A DNA stretch of 64,000 bases from Zhengitettix transpicula. Taxonomy: Eukaryota; Arthropoda; Insecta; Orthoptera; Tetrigidae. The stretch covers positions 131,819,032-131,883,031 of the forward strand of contig CM073591.1 of assembly GCA_037074705.1 (NCBI GenBank), in the 5' to 3' direction. A program made the translations under genes and the position numbers. Under the pieces are notes generated by a model, which was given only the letters and a program-made list of their open reading frames with translations, did not search any database and was not told where the DNA came from. Numbering within the stretch: position 1 is the first letter of the stretch; each line of letters begins with the position of its first letter. This document shows positions 12,518 to 24,429 of the stretch, piece by piece.

Positions 12518-13525
12518 TGTGATAATCAAATGGATGGCTTTTTATTAAATGAAAAGATCGAAATTAACAAACAAAAGATTTATTTATTTTGTGGCAATAA
12601 CTCAAAAACAAATACAATTTAAAATCTTAATTTCTCAGGGTCTTCACTGGGTTTGATAATGGACACATCAATTTGATTTAAAAATCTTATTAATTAACAA
12701 CATTTACCTATACAATACGTCGATAGAAATTAACTAAAAAGAAAAAAAATTAACTTGACAATTAAAATAGAATGAAATTAACAAGTAAAGAGATTAACTC
12801 TGATTAACAATTTAAAATAGAACGATATCTGACTTCTATCCTTTAATTACGTTTATATAAATCATTATTTTGTAATTTGTTACATCTGTCCACCTGGTTC
12901 CAGGATCCCTTTTGTTTTAAGAAGTACACTATTGCAAAAAAAATTTACACTGATTCTAGTATCGGTTCAAAGATTTTGCACTCTTTAAGTCAACCTTGAT
13001 AGGCTCCCAGGAACTCGAATGATCCTCCTTTTTGTCAGCTATCTGGTGACCGCTTGCCTTTTATGAATCCTGTGATTCATAGATTTGCTAGTCTTTTTAC
13101 CGCTTGAAACTTAAAACTGCAACTTTACTATTTCTGGTTGGCTATGGACGTAAACTGCTGACTTCCTTTCCTGGCTGACTACAAACGTAAAACTGCTTTT
13201 ACTTAGCAAGTTTCGATGTAGTGCTTCTGTGAATGTTTTTACTTTGTCTTCAACTCACAACTTTGTTTAATAATAATACATTAAACCACGGCTAGTCTCT
13301 GCTCTAGTATTATTCGTTCCGTTCTCTGTAATGTCCCGTCACCAACTAACTGTGTTAAATTATAGTCACCAACTAACTCTCGTAGTCTCGAGTTTTAGCG
13401 CGCATACGCCATTTTGACTTTCCGACAAAGTAACAGAACCTGGCTACATTGTCGCTTTGGAAGCTCCTGCCGCAACAATTAAATTTTATTAAAACCAATT
13501 AATGTCCTAATTAATTGGCATTGCA
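12518..13525 (-). mobile_element. LTR-like repeat, copy B
   Basis: A ~1 kb unit bounded by TGTGATAATC and GGCATTGCA, sharing most of its length with copy C (15941-16843). Shared segments include 'gacttctatcctttaattacg', 'ggttccagg', 'cctcctttttgtcagctatctg' and 'tttagcgcgcatacgcca'. Outside the left end the minus strand reads TAACGTGAGG, a degenerate form of the primer-binding-like block seen at copies A and C. Confidence 0.55.
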
Positions 13526-14329
13526 ATATCGTGCCGCACGTTAGAATACAAAATATTCTCTTACCATAATTTTTATAAAAAGCAGATATTAGTGTGAAAT
13601 AATTTTAATTATTCTATTGTAGTTTATTCGGCAATTTAGAATGCTTTCGATTTTGTTACATCATTGATATAGCCCTTAATGAAGTTAAATTTTCATAATT
13701 TCTTTTTTTTTTATTCCGAGCCCGTTCTTCAAATTTACTGCAAAAGTTCTGAAATTATGCCAGTATTGTAATGAAGTGCTGTTAAAAGTTGAATGTGATA
13801 AAAAAAATTAATAGATGGTAGCACCGTGGCAATGTAAAAGATACGTGCCTCTGTTTCTTTCATTGTGTTCAGAATATTCAACTCTCCTTTTATATATTTA
13901 TATTTCAGCTGAGTCCTACAAATTCAAGTTAGAAACTATAAATCAGATGTTCATTACGTAAACGTCTGCACAGACTCTTCGATCCGACTTGTCCTGTGCC
14001 CTTAATGATTTCTTTGGAACATTCTACATGGTAGTTTATGACGAGGAAATACACAGTTTTTCGACATTTATGTCGTAATATTCGCTCTGTTACTAGAAAA
14101 TAAACAGTTATCAAGTTACATTGAAGCAGTTGTCAAGTTAAATTTAAGCAGTTCGCGTTATGTGTTCCGACCATTTAAGTGAATTTACCTTTTGACATTT
14201 TAAAAGTTTACCGCACTAGATTTTCTGTAATTGTTCACCTATAATAATATGAAAATATAATCTTTTCAATAAATTTACTTCTAACACCATATATTAGTAA
14301 ATGCATACGTGTGAACGATTTTTATTCTG

Positions 14330-15245
14330 AGACTACCTGAGTGCCCGGCGTCGCCCGGGTATTTATTTACCACCATAGTTAATGCGAGAATTAAACTCAG
14401 CGACTCCTACAACCCCGGAATCGACACTAATCTCGATCTTTTATGCATGACTTTTTACGTAAACGATAAGTGCTTTCCCTCACTTTCCTTTTGCAGTTGA
14501 AATTAGAAACTTAAAAATTCTATAATATCACTATCAAATAAAGCGACCCCGACAACGTTTTTAAACCCCCTCCGTCCCCATCCCTAGAGGCGGCATAAGT
14601 GTTTGTTCCTGGATCGTAAGTAACATATATATAAAGTTTGGTAGAAATTGATCTACGGATTTAAGATTGTAAACGTAAATTTTTTTACCCCTCTTCCACC
14701 CCTCCTCCTAGATTCTGAGCTACGCTTTAACCAGTGATGGTAAATTAAACTCAGTGACTTCCATAAACCCCAGACTCAACACCAATATCCGTTGTTTACT
14801 CTTTACTTTTATGTAACGGCCTTTCACCCTCATCCTATTCTTCCCCCACACCTAGGGTCTGAACTACAACTGAACTGACTTAGTGAATGTCAGAATTAAA
14901 CTCACTGACATCTATAACCATGAATTTGACACTAATCTCGGTTGTATCGTGTTATTTATTTACGTATCTCCCCTCCACGCCCTCCCTGGATAGAAATTAT
15001 TAATCACGTAGACCCTGAAAATGTAATTAATCGACGATAATATCGGCCGTTTTAGTGTGTTTTTACATTTAATCACCAGTTCACCCCTTGGGAGTTTCCT
15101 GCCGACTAGAAACCCCGATAGAAACCTTTTCGGGGTGGGGAGGGGGTGAACACAACAACTCGCCAAAGTTTCATCGCAATCAGATGAATGGTTTAGGAGA
15201 GCATAGGGGTCTCACAAAGACAGACATTCATTTATATATAATAGA
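14330..15245 (+). repeat. Dispersed repeat family A, copy 3
   Basis: The head GAGTGCCCGGCGTCGCCCGGGT is at about 14340 and the tail CAGACATTCATTTATATATA is at about 15222. Between them are repeated units with 'acatctataaccatgaatttgacactaatctcggttgt', ATGTAACGGCCTTTCACCC and CCCCACACCTAGGG. The segment before the tail ('aagtttcatcgcaatcagatgaatggttta') resembles the 3' end of non-LTR retrotransposon-derived repeats in insects, which is the only clue to class. Confidence 0.65.
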
Positions 15246-15249
15246 AGGT

Positions 15250-15570
15250 GTAGAGTAATCAACATAATGGCAACTCCCCTCTTATGCAATAGTAAAGGAC
15301 CTGAAAGGGGGGATGCGGAAAGGTTGAGCAAGGTAACCAAGGGTCAAGTAGAGCCCTCAGAGCTGTATTTTAAGGACCCTACTCGGCAATTCGCTTAAAA
15401 GTGATTCAGAGAAAACCCTAGAATAACCTGCATCAGGTAGGTCGAGCAATTGTTACCTGTCCCACACCCTTCCGATGGCGTGAGAGGGGTATTCTGTGAG
15501 TTCTCAGCATTTACCTCTCCGTGCCTCGACCAGTTTAGGAGGCAGCAGGCCGACTATTCCAATAGGAATA
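15250..15570 (+). repeat. Dispersed repeat family B, copy 1
   Basis: This block, with AGGGGGGATGCGGAAAGG, ACCAAGGGT, AACCTGCATCAGGTAGGTCG and GAGGCAGCAGGCCGACTATTCC, is present in inverted orientation at about 21080-21400. It is relatively GC-rich and noncoding. Class unknown. Confidence 0.65.
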
Positions 15571-15778
15571 GCGGACAACTCTTACCGTATGCCCAAGGTC
15601 TGCGACCCCGGAACATACACCTCTCGGAACAGGTCGAGGTGTCTCGGCTTGTGGGAACCTTAGTTCAAAAAACCAGAGAGAGGAGAAGGCTTCCACAAAG
15701 GTAGCCTCCACCAGAGCTGTGCGGGAACGTTCACCTGCGAGAGAATTCTCTCACAGGCTTCCTTGCATTTATACAGAC

Positions 15779-15823
15779 AGACAGAGAGAGAGAGGGGGGG
15801 GGAGGGACAGAGAGAGAGACTTA
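15779..15823 (+). repeat. AG-rich simple repeat
   Basis: A short purine run, ACAGAGAGAGAGAGG followed by G-rich and GAGAGAGAGAC sequence. Low complexity. Confidence 0.8.
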
Positions 15824-15940
15824 TCTTTTTGTGAATGATGGCATTAGTATGTTTACTATGTTGTTTGATTTATATACTATAATAATCAACAAGATGACGT
15901 TAATTAAATGAAATTTGCCCCACGTTGTAATTGCCATTAT

Positions 15941-16843
15941 GTAATAATCAAATAGGTAAATCGTTTAATTTAAATGAAATAATCAAAAAGAATTTAAAAC
16001 ATATAATTATTTATTTCCACTTTGTTGCTTTAACTCACAAACAATTAACATTTAAAATTTTAGATCTCAGGGTTTGATAATGGACACAACAAGTTGTTTC
16101 AAAAAACTAATTAACACACAGTTTATAGTTCACCTAGACAATATGTCGATAGGAAGAAATTAAATGAATATAAATTAACTCTGATTGACAATTAAAATAG
16201 AACGAAATATGACTTCTATCCTTTAATTACGTTTACATCAATCATTATTTTTGTATTTTGTTACTCGCATCTGTCCAGCTGGTTCCAGCATTCCTTTTGT
16301 TTTCGGGAGTATACTATTGCAAAAATTTTACACTGATTCTAATATTGGCTCACAGATTTTACACTCTTGAAGTCCACCTTGATAGGTTCCCAGGAACTCG
16401 GATGATCCTCCTTTTTGTCAGCTATCTGATAACTGCTTGCCTTATATGAATCCTGTGATTCATAGATTTGCTTGTCTTTTTACCGCTTGGGACTTAAACT
16501 GCAACTTTACTATTCCTGACTGGCTACAGACGTACACTGCTTTTACTTAGCAATATTTACGATGATAATACTTCCGTGAATGTTTTTACTTTGTCTTAAA
16601 TTCACAACTTTGTTTAATGATACATTAAACGACGGCTAGTCTCTGCTCTATACTCATTTGTTCCGTCCTCCGAAATGTCCCGTCACTAACTGAACTATCG
16701 TAGACTCGAGTTTTAGCGCGCATACGCCACTTTGACTTTCCGACAAAGTAACAGAGCTTGCTCCATTGTCGCTTTGGAAGCTCCTGCCGCTACAATTAAA
16801 TTTTATGTCCAAACAATTAATGTCCTAATTAATTGGCATTACA
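15941..16843 (-). mobile_element. LTR-like repeat, copy C
   Basis: Bounded by TGTAATAATC and GGCATTACA. Just outside the left end the minus strand reads TGGCAATTACAACGTGGGGC, close to the TGGC..CAACGTGGGGC primer-binding type of many insect gypsy elements. That sets the orientation as minus. About 900 bp, noncoding, homologous to copies A and B. All three copies lie in the putative Orai first intron with the same orientation. Confidence 0.6.
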
Positions 16844-17257
16844 ATACTTACAATATTACAATATCTTATCAACATATAAACGTACGTCTGTGTACTATCG
16901 TTGGAGATACGTAGTAAAAACTAGAAAATCGAAGTACAGCTTCTTTGGTTACTCCATATTAAAAAGGGCTCAATGTGAAATTACGAACTATTTCCGTTCG
17001 AACTAATAATCTTCCATACCAAATCAATATTTCTGAGACATTCAAACGGGTTCAATATATTACTTAAGTAAAATATTTTTCTCTAATGAACGTTGCTGAT
17101 TACTTGTAAAATGTACAGATTGTAAGAATAGTTGTGCACCGAACATTATACTAAGCCACTAACTTTTATTTGGATAATTGTGAATGTAAAGATACTAATT
17201 GAACACGCCGTAGGTTTTTTTCAAGTATCGGACATTGTGGCTCACTCTTTGTTGCAG
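16844..17257. other. Intron 1 end of the Orai-like gene
   Basis: AT-rich sequence with no recognised element. It ends in a pyrimidine-rich acceptor (CTCACTCTTTGTTGCAG) directly before exon 2. Confidence 0.6.
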
Positions 17258-20025
17258 ACGGAGGGTTTCATAGAATTACAAGTTCTGAAAAAGAAGAACC
17301 AAGCTGAATGGAGGCGTCTCAACCGAAATCGCGCGAGACTGCGTACAACTGCTTCGACTTCCATTGTGCTGAGTGCATTCGCTATGGTACGTAAAGTTAG
17401 AATAGACGGCACTACGATACACTGAATATTTCTGCTTAACAATTAAAAATAAATCAAGAAGTGCTGAGAAAAGCAACGTACGATGAGAGTGGTGGGGTTT
17501 GAACAGCTAACTTGACGAGCAAGCTTGATCAATCTATTTGTACTAGCAGGGTTGAGCGTCTGTAGGACAATTCGGCGTTAGAGTTTTAGTTGTTAAAAGC
17601 CGCTTGAATCATGCAAGCAGGACCAAGAGACGCTTGCGAAAGTGTACTCAAGCAGTGAAGGAAAAGCTAACAGCCATCAGAGACTTCCTTGATTAGCCCA
17701 GTAGCTAGATCCAAAAAAAAGGCCTCCGCGAGCAAAAGGAGTTACCCAGTGACCATAAGTAAAAACCAAGTGTTCCATTTCGAAAGTCATCGGGAAAAAT
17801 TTCTCTTGCCTAAAAACCACCAAATTTTGCACCTCTTTTAGGTTTCTCACTAATAGCAAAATCATGATGCATTCAATTGAAAATGATGTTCAGTAATAAA
17901 TTGTAGAGCGTACAATACTGTATCGAATGGTGTACTCGAGTACGAAATTAGGTCGAACGAATAGTTAGAAATCGTTCGTCAAATTTACGACATTTTACGT
18001 AATTATCCGAAAGAATGCAGTTAGTCATATTTCTAGTGCTGATAACTTCAAAAGCGTCGGTAGTAAACTAATTTTTCACAGAATAAAGGTTTTAGAAATT
18101 TTTAATTGTCTTTCCAACACTTGATCTGGTATTAAAGACTCGGTGAGAATGGCCGAAAATACTCCCATTTTTTGTCCCTATACCACCTGACCGGTTGAGC
18201 TAATATTATGGCACTGTGGGTGGGAGTACCAAGATTATCTACGTGAGGGTAAAACTTGTTTTTTTGCAAAGTATATTAAAATATAGAAGAGTATTGTTTT
18301 TCTACGAAGAAGAAAAGAGTCCAGCGTTTCAAAGAGAATCTATATTCTTTTGCAAGGAAGAAATAAAAGCAATCAGAACTGGCGACTTAGAGTCCGAGCA
18401 CCTTTGCTACTCAAATGGTCAAGGAATAACAGAAAGAGAGAGAGAGAAAGAGAAAGAGAAAGAGAAAGAGAAAGAGAAAGAGAGAGAGAAAAAAAGAGAA
18501 AAAGAGAGAAAGACAAAGAGAAAGAGAGAAAGACAAAGAGAAGGAGAAAGAGGGATGGAGAAAGAGAGAGAGAGAGAAAGAGAAGAAATGAGAGAGAGAA
18601 AGACAACGAGAAAGAGAGAAAAACAAAGAGAAGGACAAAGAGAGAAAGAGTGAAGGAGAAAGAGAGAAGGAGAAAGAGGGAAGGAGAAAGAGCGAGAGAG
18701 AGAGAGAAAGAGAAAGAAATGAGAGAGAGAAAGACAAAGAGAAAGAGAGAAAAACAAAGAGAAGGAGAAAGAGGGAAGGAGAAAGAGAGAAAGAGGGAAG
18801 GAGAAAGAGAGATGGAGAAAGAGGGAAGGAGAAAGAGCGAGAGAGAGAGAAAAAAAGAGAAAGACAAATAGAAGGACAAAAAGGGAAGGAGAAAGAGAGA
18901 AAGAGGGAAGGAGAAAGAGAGAGAGAGAAAGAGAAAGACAAAGAGAAGGAGAAAGAGAGAAAGAGGTAAGGAGAAGGAGAAAGACATAAAGAAGGACAAA
19001 GAGGGAAGGAGAAAGAGAGAGAGAGAAAGAGAGAGAGAGACAAAGAGAAAGAGAGAAGGAGAAAGAGAGAGAGATGTTGCTATCTCTCTCTCTCTCTTAG
19101 TCCGTGACACCACCGCTTAAGGGTGCTAGCAACATAGTAGTATTACATATGTGGCCTTATCCAGTTACATTCACTTGATGAGATCCTCTGAGGAAACGCT
19201 TCGAGGTTGTTTTTACTTTATTGTTTCTTTTTTGGCCATACTTTCATTATAATACTAATTGCAGTTAATTAACTTCCTGTTTGTCTTTTAAAAATTCATA
19301 TAATTGTGGCTAAATAATTTTATAATTAAACTTGAGCGAATAGCTTTGTACTCTGAGTAGAACTGGCTTTGCTTCCAACGAATTTGTAACTACACGAAAA
19401 AACTCAACTATTCATCATCTCATGTGAGGTCTTGACGAGATGAACACATAGCATCGGTTCTGAGACATCACTGTATAATTATTTCTTTGCTGTTAAATTT
19501 GTTACATCGAATATCGAAAATTCCAAATGGTCTGTGATGGCATTCTTTTAGGAATCCATGGTGGAGCTTCAGGTGAATATAGAGACAAAATGCCCGAGCT
19601 GGCTGTTCACGTTGTTCGCCGTGTGTACGACGTCGCTCATTTCGCTGCACATCTTGTCTCTCACCATCAGCACTTTCGTCCTTCCCAACATCGACGCGGT
19701 GGGCCGCACTCTCAGACATCGCCTCGTGGTCCAGGTTCCCTCCGAAAACTTGCGCCTGCTAGTCGAGCTAGCGTGGTCTTGCTCAACCATCTTTGGGATG
19801 TTCCTTTTTCTCATAGAAATAGTCCTTTTGTGCTGGGTGAAATTTTGGGATTATAGTATTATGGCTTGTTGGGCAGGCACTTTGGCTGTATGTCCATTTT
19901 TGCTGGCTTACGTAGTGTTTTGTATTTATTTCCATCGAATGTACATTAATATAGAATATAATATACGTTCAGTAGATATTAAAGGAATTCTTAAAATTAG
20001 GAACGAGCTGGAAAATATTCAATAA
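17258..20025 (+). CDS. Divergent Orai-family calcium channel (exons 2 and 3)
   Basis: Coding exons are 17258-17386 and 19552-20025, with canonical AG and GT borders and phase 0 joins; TAA stop. With the candidate first exon the protein is 220 residues. Orai proteins form hexameric plasma-membrane store-operated Ca2+ channels gated by STIM. Visible hallmarks are the basic pre-TM1 helix (WRRLNRNRARLR), TM1 SAFAM..MVELQ with the selectivity-filter Glu (residue 68), TM2 ISTFVLPNIDAV with conserved His96, TM3 LVELAW...IEIVLLCWVKF with Glu152, and Pro178 in TM4. The intron interrupts TM1 just after FAM. Odd points: residue 64, the human V102 gate position, is Glu; residue 53, the R91 position, is Ser; and the G98 position is Ala. 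The TM3-TM4 loop and C-terminal tail are short and diverged. No frame break is seen, so it looks functional rather than pseudogenic. It may be a second Orai copy. Family call is firm; function is inferred. Confidence 0.85.
17485..17560 (-). repeat. Possible tRNA-derived SINE head
   Basis: On the minus strand, GTTCAAACCCCACC matches a pol III B box / T-arm, preceded by CTTGCTCGTCAAG, which can form an anticodon-like arm. An A box is only weakly visible. It lies in Orai intron 2. This could be a degenerate SINE or a chance match. Confidence 0.3.
18430..19073 (+). repeat. 640 bp purine tract, (GAGAAA)-type simple repeat
   Basis: Almost uninterrupted A/G sequence made of GAGAAA, GAAGGA and GACAAA variants. 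It translates as repetitive Arg/Glu/Lys on plus and Ser/Leu/Phe on minus, which explains the long open frames here. It lies in Orai intron 2 and ends next to a CTCTCTCTCTCT run at 19083-19098. Not a gene. Confidence 0.95.
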
Positions 20026-20198
20026 TTTCATAATTTAAATTCCTGTTCTGTGAGAGAAAAGGTGACATATAAAAACTGATGAAGCCTATCTGTAGTAATT
20101 ATCAACATAAGATTCTCTGGTACCGTATCTTCAACCAAAAATAATTATTTGATGCACCTATTTGATGATAAATAACGTTTCTTATTTTCAGGAAAAGC

Positions 20199-20204
20199 AA
20201 TAAA
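20199..20204 (+). terminator. Poly(A) signal candidate for the Orai-like gene
   Basis: AATAAA lies about 175 bases after the Orai-like stop codon. It would give a short 3' UTR. AT-rich sequence makes chance matches common, so support is positional. Confidence 0.4.
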
Positions 20205-21079
20205 GATTTCCGGAATTTGGATTCAGTAATAAGTTGTTGAGATATTATGGGGAAAATATTATTCAAGTGCTCTCAAATATATTTCAATCATGTTTTTTTT
20301 TATAGTAATACGTAGAAGTTTTTGAGATATACGGTTTGGTTAAGTGACTAAGGTTTCTACACAGAACACATACATGTCGCAGCTTCGTTAGTTGTTGTGA
20401 GTCAAATATAAGTATTTTTTGGACATTCCAAGATAATAATTATAGTACAATAAGCTTCTCGCCAATCATTACGAAACAACCTCATTTGGTTTGTGGCGGG
20501 TAGATTCTTCAATCCCCGATAAGAAATAAATAATTATATCAGGTTAATTAGATTTATTTCCTCAATAAAATTTGAATGATTGCTTTAACTTTAATATTTT
20601 CGATCTGTTTGAAAATTTTCACCAAATACTTTCACTCTTCCATGATCCTAGATAAGTAGTATAAGAACTGCTATGGCAGGTACAAATTGCTTCTCATACA
20701 GGTTACTGTGAAGTACAAGTTTCGTAAGGCCATGGTACACTTCTCGCGCAACTGTGGGGGACAGAATTAGCAAAGGAACCATTTTAGTCAATTCTCATAC
20801 ATGAAGATTCTCAAAGAAAGAAGAAGAAACACTTTGACAACGAATCAGAAGGGCGAATCAATTTCAGCTTCATATTCTACAGAATAAAAATGGTTGGTAC
20901 TGCAATACAATCCATGACAAATGCTGTGAGCAAATTCTAGACTTTAATTTATTGAGTATTATGCTTTGAAACATCAATCAACGGAGGAGCACTATGGAAG
21001 ACAGTAAGTATTAAATTGTTGGTTAATGAGACTCTCTTGGAGATATAATAGCTTTACTTCAATATTTATAGATTTACTT
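20205..21079. other. Intergenic sequence downstream of the Orai-like gene
   Basis: AT-rich DNA. No open frame, RNA gene or repeat family was recognised. Confidence 0.5.
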
Positions 21080-21400
21080 GAATTGGAATAGTCGGCCAGC
21101 TGCCTCCTAAGGCACAGCGAGGGGAAAGCTGCAACCCCACAGCAAAGCCCTCTCCCGCCATCGGAAGGGCGTGGGGCAAATACCAAATGCCCGACCTACC
21201 TGATGCAGGTTTTTCTAGGGTTTTCCCTGCATCACTTAGGTTAATTGCCGGGTAGGATCCTTAAACCATAGCCCGGGGGCCCTAGTTAACCCTTGGCTAC
21301 CTTCCTCTACCCTTCCGCATCCCCCCTTTCAATTCTCATCCTATGCTATTAAAGGGGAGTTAACACCATGTGGATTACCCTCATGTAGCCTGTTACCCTA
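21080..21400 (-). repeat. Dispersed repeat family B, copy 2
   Basis: Inverted relative to 15250-15570. It begins GGAATAGTCGGCCAGCTGCC, with ACCTACCTGATGCAGG in the middle and CTTCCGCATCCCCCC near the end. About 320 bases, no coding capacity. Confidence 0.65.
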
Positions 21401-21629
21401 AAAAAATAGGGAAACAAAACTTATTTGATTTACAATGCCAAAAGAGTAAACAATTCAACAACATGTACAAACTGCGCACTGTAAAATAAAATATATCTTA
21501 GAGTTCAATACGAAACAACTGAATGAAAATGACAGTCAGATTTAGTCAAACAGCTTCCTCTGCAGCCTCATTGAACAATTGGCCACATTCAGAGCTTATT
21601 TGATCCGAAGCTCTGAAATACTCAATAAG

Positions 21630-22265
21630 AACCATCTAGTTGAGGGTAACAGCATAATTTGTTTGCATCCAGGCGCACGTTTCCAAACTCTATCCCTAAA
21701 CCCCCGCCCCTAAGTGTGGTCCCCTCCCATGCAGAAAAGGGTTTAAATTATACTCAAATAACATCGGTAGAAATACTATCAATATAATTAACCCTGAAAA
21801 TATTTATACAACGCAAATATAGGCCGTCTTTGGATGTTTCAAAATTTCCACCCCCGTCCCTGGAGGTTAAATGGCAAGTTGAATGTCATAATTAGACTCA
21901 GTGACATCCATAACACTGAATTTGACTCTAATGTCGGTTATATTCGCTTTATTTTCTTGAAACGCACCTCCACACCCACCCCTATGGGTGCTCAATTCCA
22001 ATGCTGTAAGGAGCTGAAATTATACACAGACAGAATCTCTTTGACCCCGAATACTATTTATCCGACTCAAATAGCGGCCGTATTACCATGTTTGAAAATT
22101 TACATCCCCGTCCAGCGGGGCAGCGGGTGGTAGACGTGTTTCACCCCCCACAGTACCGTTTCTCGTGTTTTGAAAAATATGTGTACCAATTTTTGTTGCA
22201 TCTTTCCACGCGTTTAAATCTGTATAGAAATTAAAGTAGATACATACATACAAATATACATAATT
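21630..22265 (+). repeat. Dispersed repeat family A, copy 4
   Basis: Landmarks include 'acatcggtagaaatactatcaatataatt', 'aatggcaagttgaatgtcataatta', 'ccatgtttgaaaattt' and a tail with ACATACATACAAATATACAT. Noncoding. Confidence 0.65.
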
Positions 22266-23420
22266 TTAATGATATAGACTAGCTGGGTGCCCCACCTTGC
22301 CCGAGATATCATTTATCAATAACCCCCTATTTGACTCCAATCTAAGTAGCTTTCGGGTTATTTTTATGTAACGCAACTCAAACCCTATCCCTAAATGTGT
22401 TCACCTCCCATTGCGAAGGGGGTTGAACACATTGACCCTGAAATGGTTTCATTCAACGAAAGAACATGTTTAAAAATTTCTACCTCGGTTCAGCCCCACC
22501 CGTGGGGGTTAAACTTCAAATTTAATGTCATCATTAATCTCAGCTACATCCATAACCCCGGATTCGATTCCAATCTCGGCATATTGCTTTATTTTTATGT
22601 AATGCAACTCCACCCTACCCTTCGTGTTTCTCTCCTCCCAAGCCGATAGGGGTTGTTATTATACAAAGAATATTTATAAAAAAAATTGAGTCTCATTGAC
22701 CCCGAAAATTATTTATTCGACGCAAATATCAACAGGTTAACATTTTTGAACATTTCTATCCCCGCCCATATCCGCGCGTTACCCAGGTTGTCATAAATAA
22801 ATTCAGCGACATCCATAACCCCACTTTGTCTCGAATCTCGGTTGTTTTCTTGTAACTTCCCACCACCCCACCCCTAACCGTGCTCCCCTGACATACCAAA
22901 AGGGGTTGAAATTATTCACAAACAAAGTCGTAGAAATACTATTAATCTAATTAATTCTAAAAATAACTATTAAAAGCAAATATCGACCTCGATTGCTCGT
23001 TTAAAAATTTCCTCCCCCGCCCCTGTGGGTTAAATGGCCAATTGAATGTCATAATTAAAATCAGTGACACCCATAATCCTGGATTTTACTCCAATCTCGA
23101 TTTTTTCGTTATTTTTATGTAATGAAACTCCACCCCCACCCTTAAGATTGCTCCCCTCCCAACCCCGAAAGGGTTTGAAATTAAACACGAAGAACTTAGA
23201 GAAATTTTATGAATCTCATTGTTTCCAAAATATATTTATTCGACGCAAAAACCGGCGGGTTAACATAACTGAAAAGTTCTACCCCACCCTCCCCTCACGT
23301 TTGTCTCAAATGAACTCGGCGACATCCATAAACATGATTTAACTCGAATCTCGGTTGTTTTCGCGTTATTTTCTTGTATCCCTCCTCCGCTCCCGCCCCC
23401 AACGTGCGCATCTCTCATAG
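22266..23420 (+). repeat. Dispersed repeat family A, copy 5 (3-4 tandem units)
   Basis: A new head, AGCTGGGTGCCCCACCTTGCCC, occurs at 22280, directly after the tail of copy 4. At least three units follow, each with 'catccataaccc..', 'tctcgg', 'ccgaaa/caaagggg' and 'cgacgcaaatatc' landmarks. Short frames differ between units, so none is a gene. Confidence 0.65.
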
Positions 23421-24429
23421 ATAGAAAAAATCGACCTGCAGCACACTATATAGGCCCAATACACACACACAAATACTTCTTCAAAATCACTTTCACTGTA
23501 AGATCGTATTACATTATCTGTTTCTAACAACTGTCTCCTGATAAATGACCAAGTACAATCACTGCATTAGGCCTATATTAAAAAATATCTCTGACAAACT
23601 GATAAATCAGTCTGCACACGAGTCACCAAATAGTTCATCAGTATCAAGATCATTCACCATTGTCGATAGTATTGTAATACTAAAATTGTAAACATATTAT
23701 CTTTAAAATTATTCTTTCATATTAAACTCAGATCAATTTAAATGAAGACAAATTTTTTTTAATTTCTGTGTTTCATAAGTTTGAAATAGCTTGTTCGATT
23801 ATTAACATAATTTAATTCGTTATCTGTAAACCAATGAGTGCATAAAATCCAGTCAATATTTATTTATTTGAGGCATTAGTCCACAACTGTTCAATTGTTA
23901 CAATTATTGAATGTCGTAATGAACAAAGGAAAAGCTACAGTTATCAAAGGCTACATGATATTGTTAGTGCAATATGAACAGCTAGAAAGCCTGAAAGTCA
24001 AAGATCGAAAGCATTCTAGAATAGAATATGAAACATTGCTTTTACTTAGATAAGGTTTGGAAGAATAAAATTAGTGGGGCATATAATTGTTAACTTGAGA
24101 GAATAATCAGGTATTCCAATGTGAGTAAAAACAACAAAAAAGGGAAACAAAGATCTATAGTAGAACAAGGAAGGCAGTAGAGGAAACAACAGAGGGACAA
24201 TGAAGCGGACAGTAACAGGGGGAAATATACCAAAAGGGAAAGAGAAAGAATAATTGACAATGAGGAAAAAATGAAGCAAAAGTATAGTGTAAAGAAAAGT
24301 AAAAGATAGTTCTGTGTTTAAAACAACAGGCAGAACTCATAAATATATTTATCTGCCTTCATTACAATTATAAATGTGTAAACAGACAAATTTGTCAAAT
24401 GTTAGCATAGAGAAGAACTACTTGGAAAA
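23421..24429. other. Intergenic AT-rich DNA
   Basis: Nothing coding was recognised. About 24120-24330 is purine-rich (AGGGAAACAAAG, AAAGGGAAAGAG) without a clean repeat unit. Confidence 0.5.

Noticed and set aside
17132..17257. Upstream extension MCTEHYTKPL... of the Orai exon
   Set aside because: It reads through a pyrimidine tract and a TTGCAG acceptor and shows no Orai similarity, so it is intron.
18216..19113. Long open frames rich in Arg/Glu/Lys (plus) or Ser/Leu/Phe (minus)
   Set aside because: They are translations of a purine simple repeat in an intron, open in several frames at once.
22395..23342. Several plus-strand open frames with NLSYIHNPGFDSN-like peptides
   Set aside because: The apparent similarity between them is due to tandem units of repeat family A, and frames are not maintained between units.
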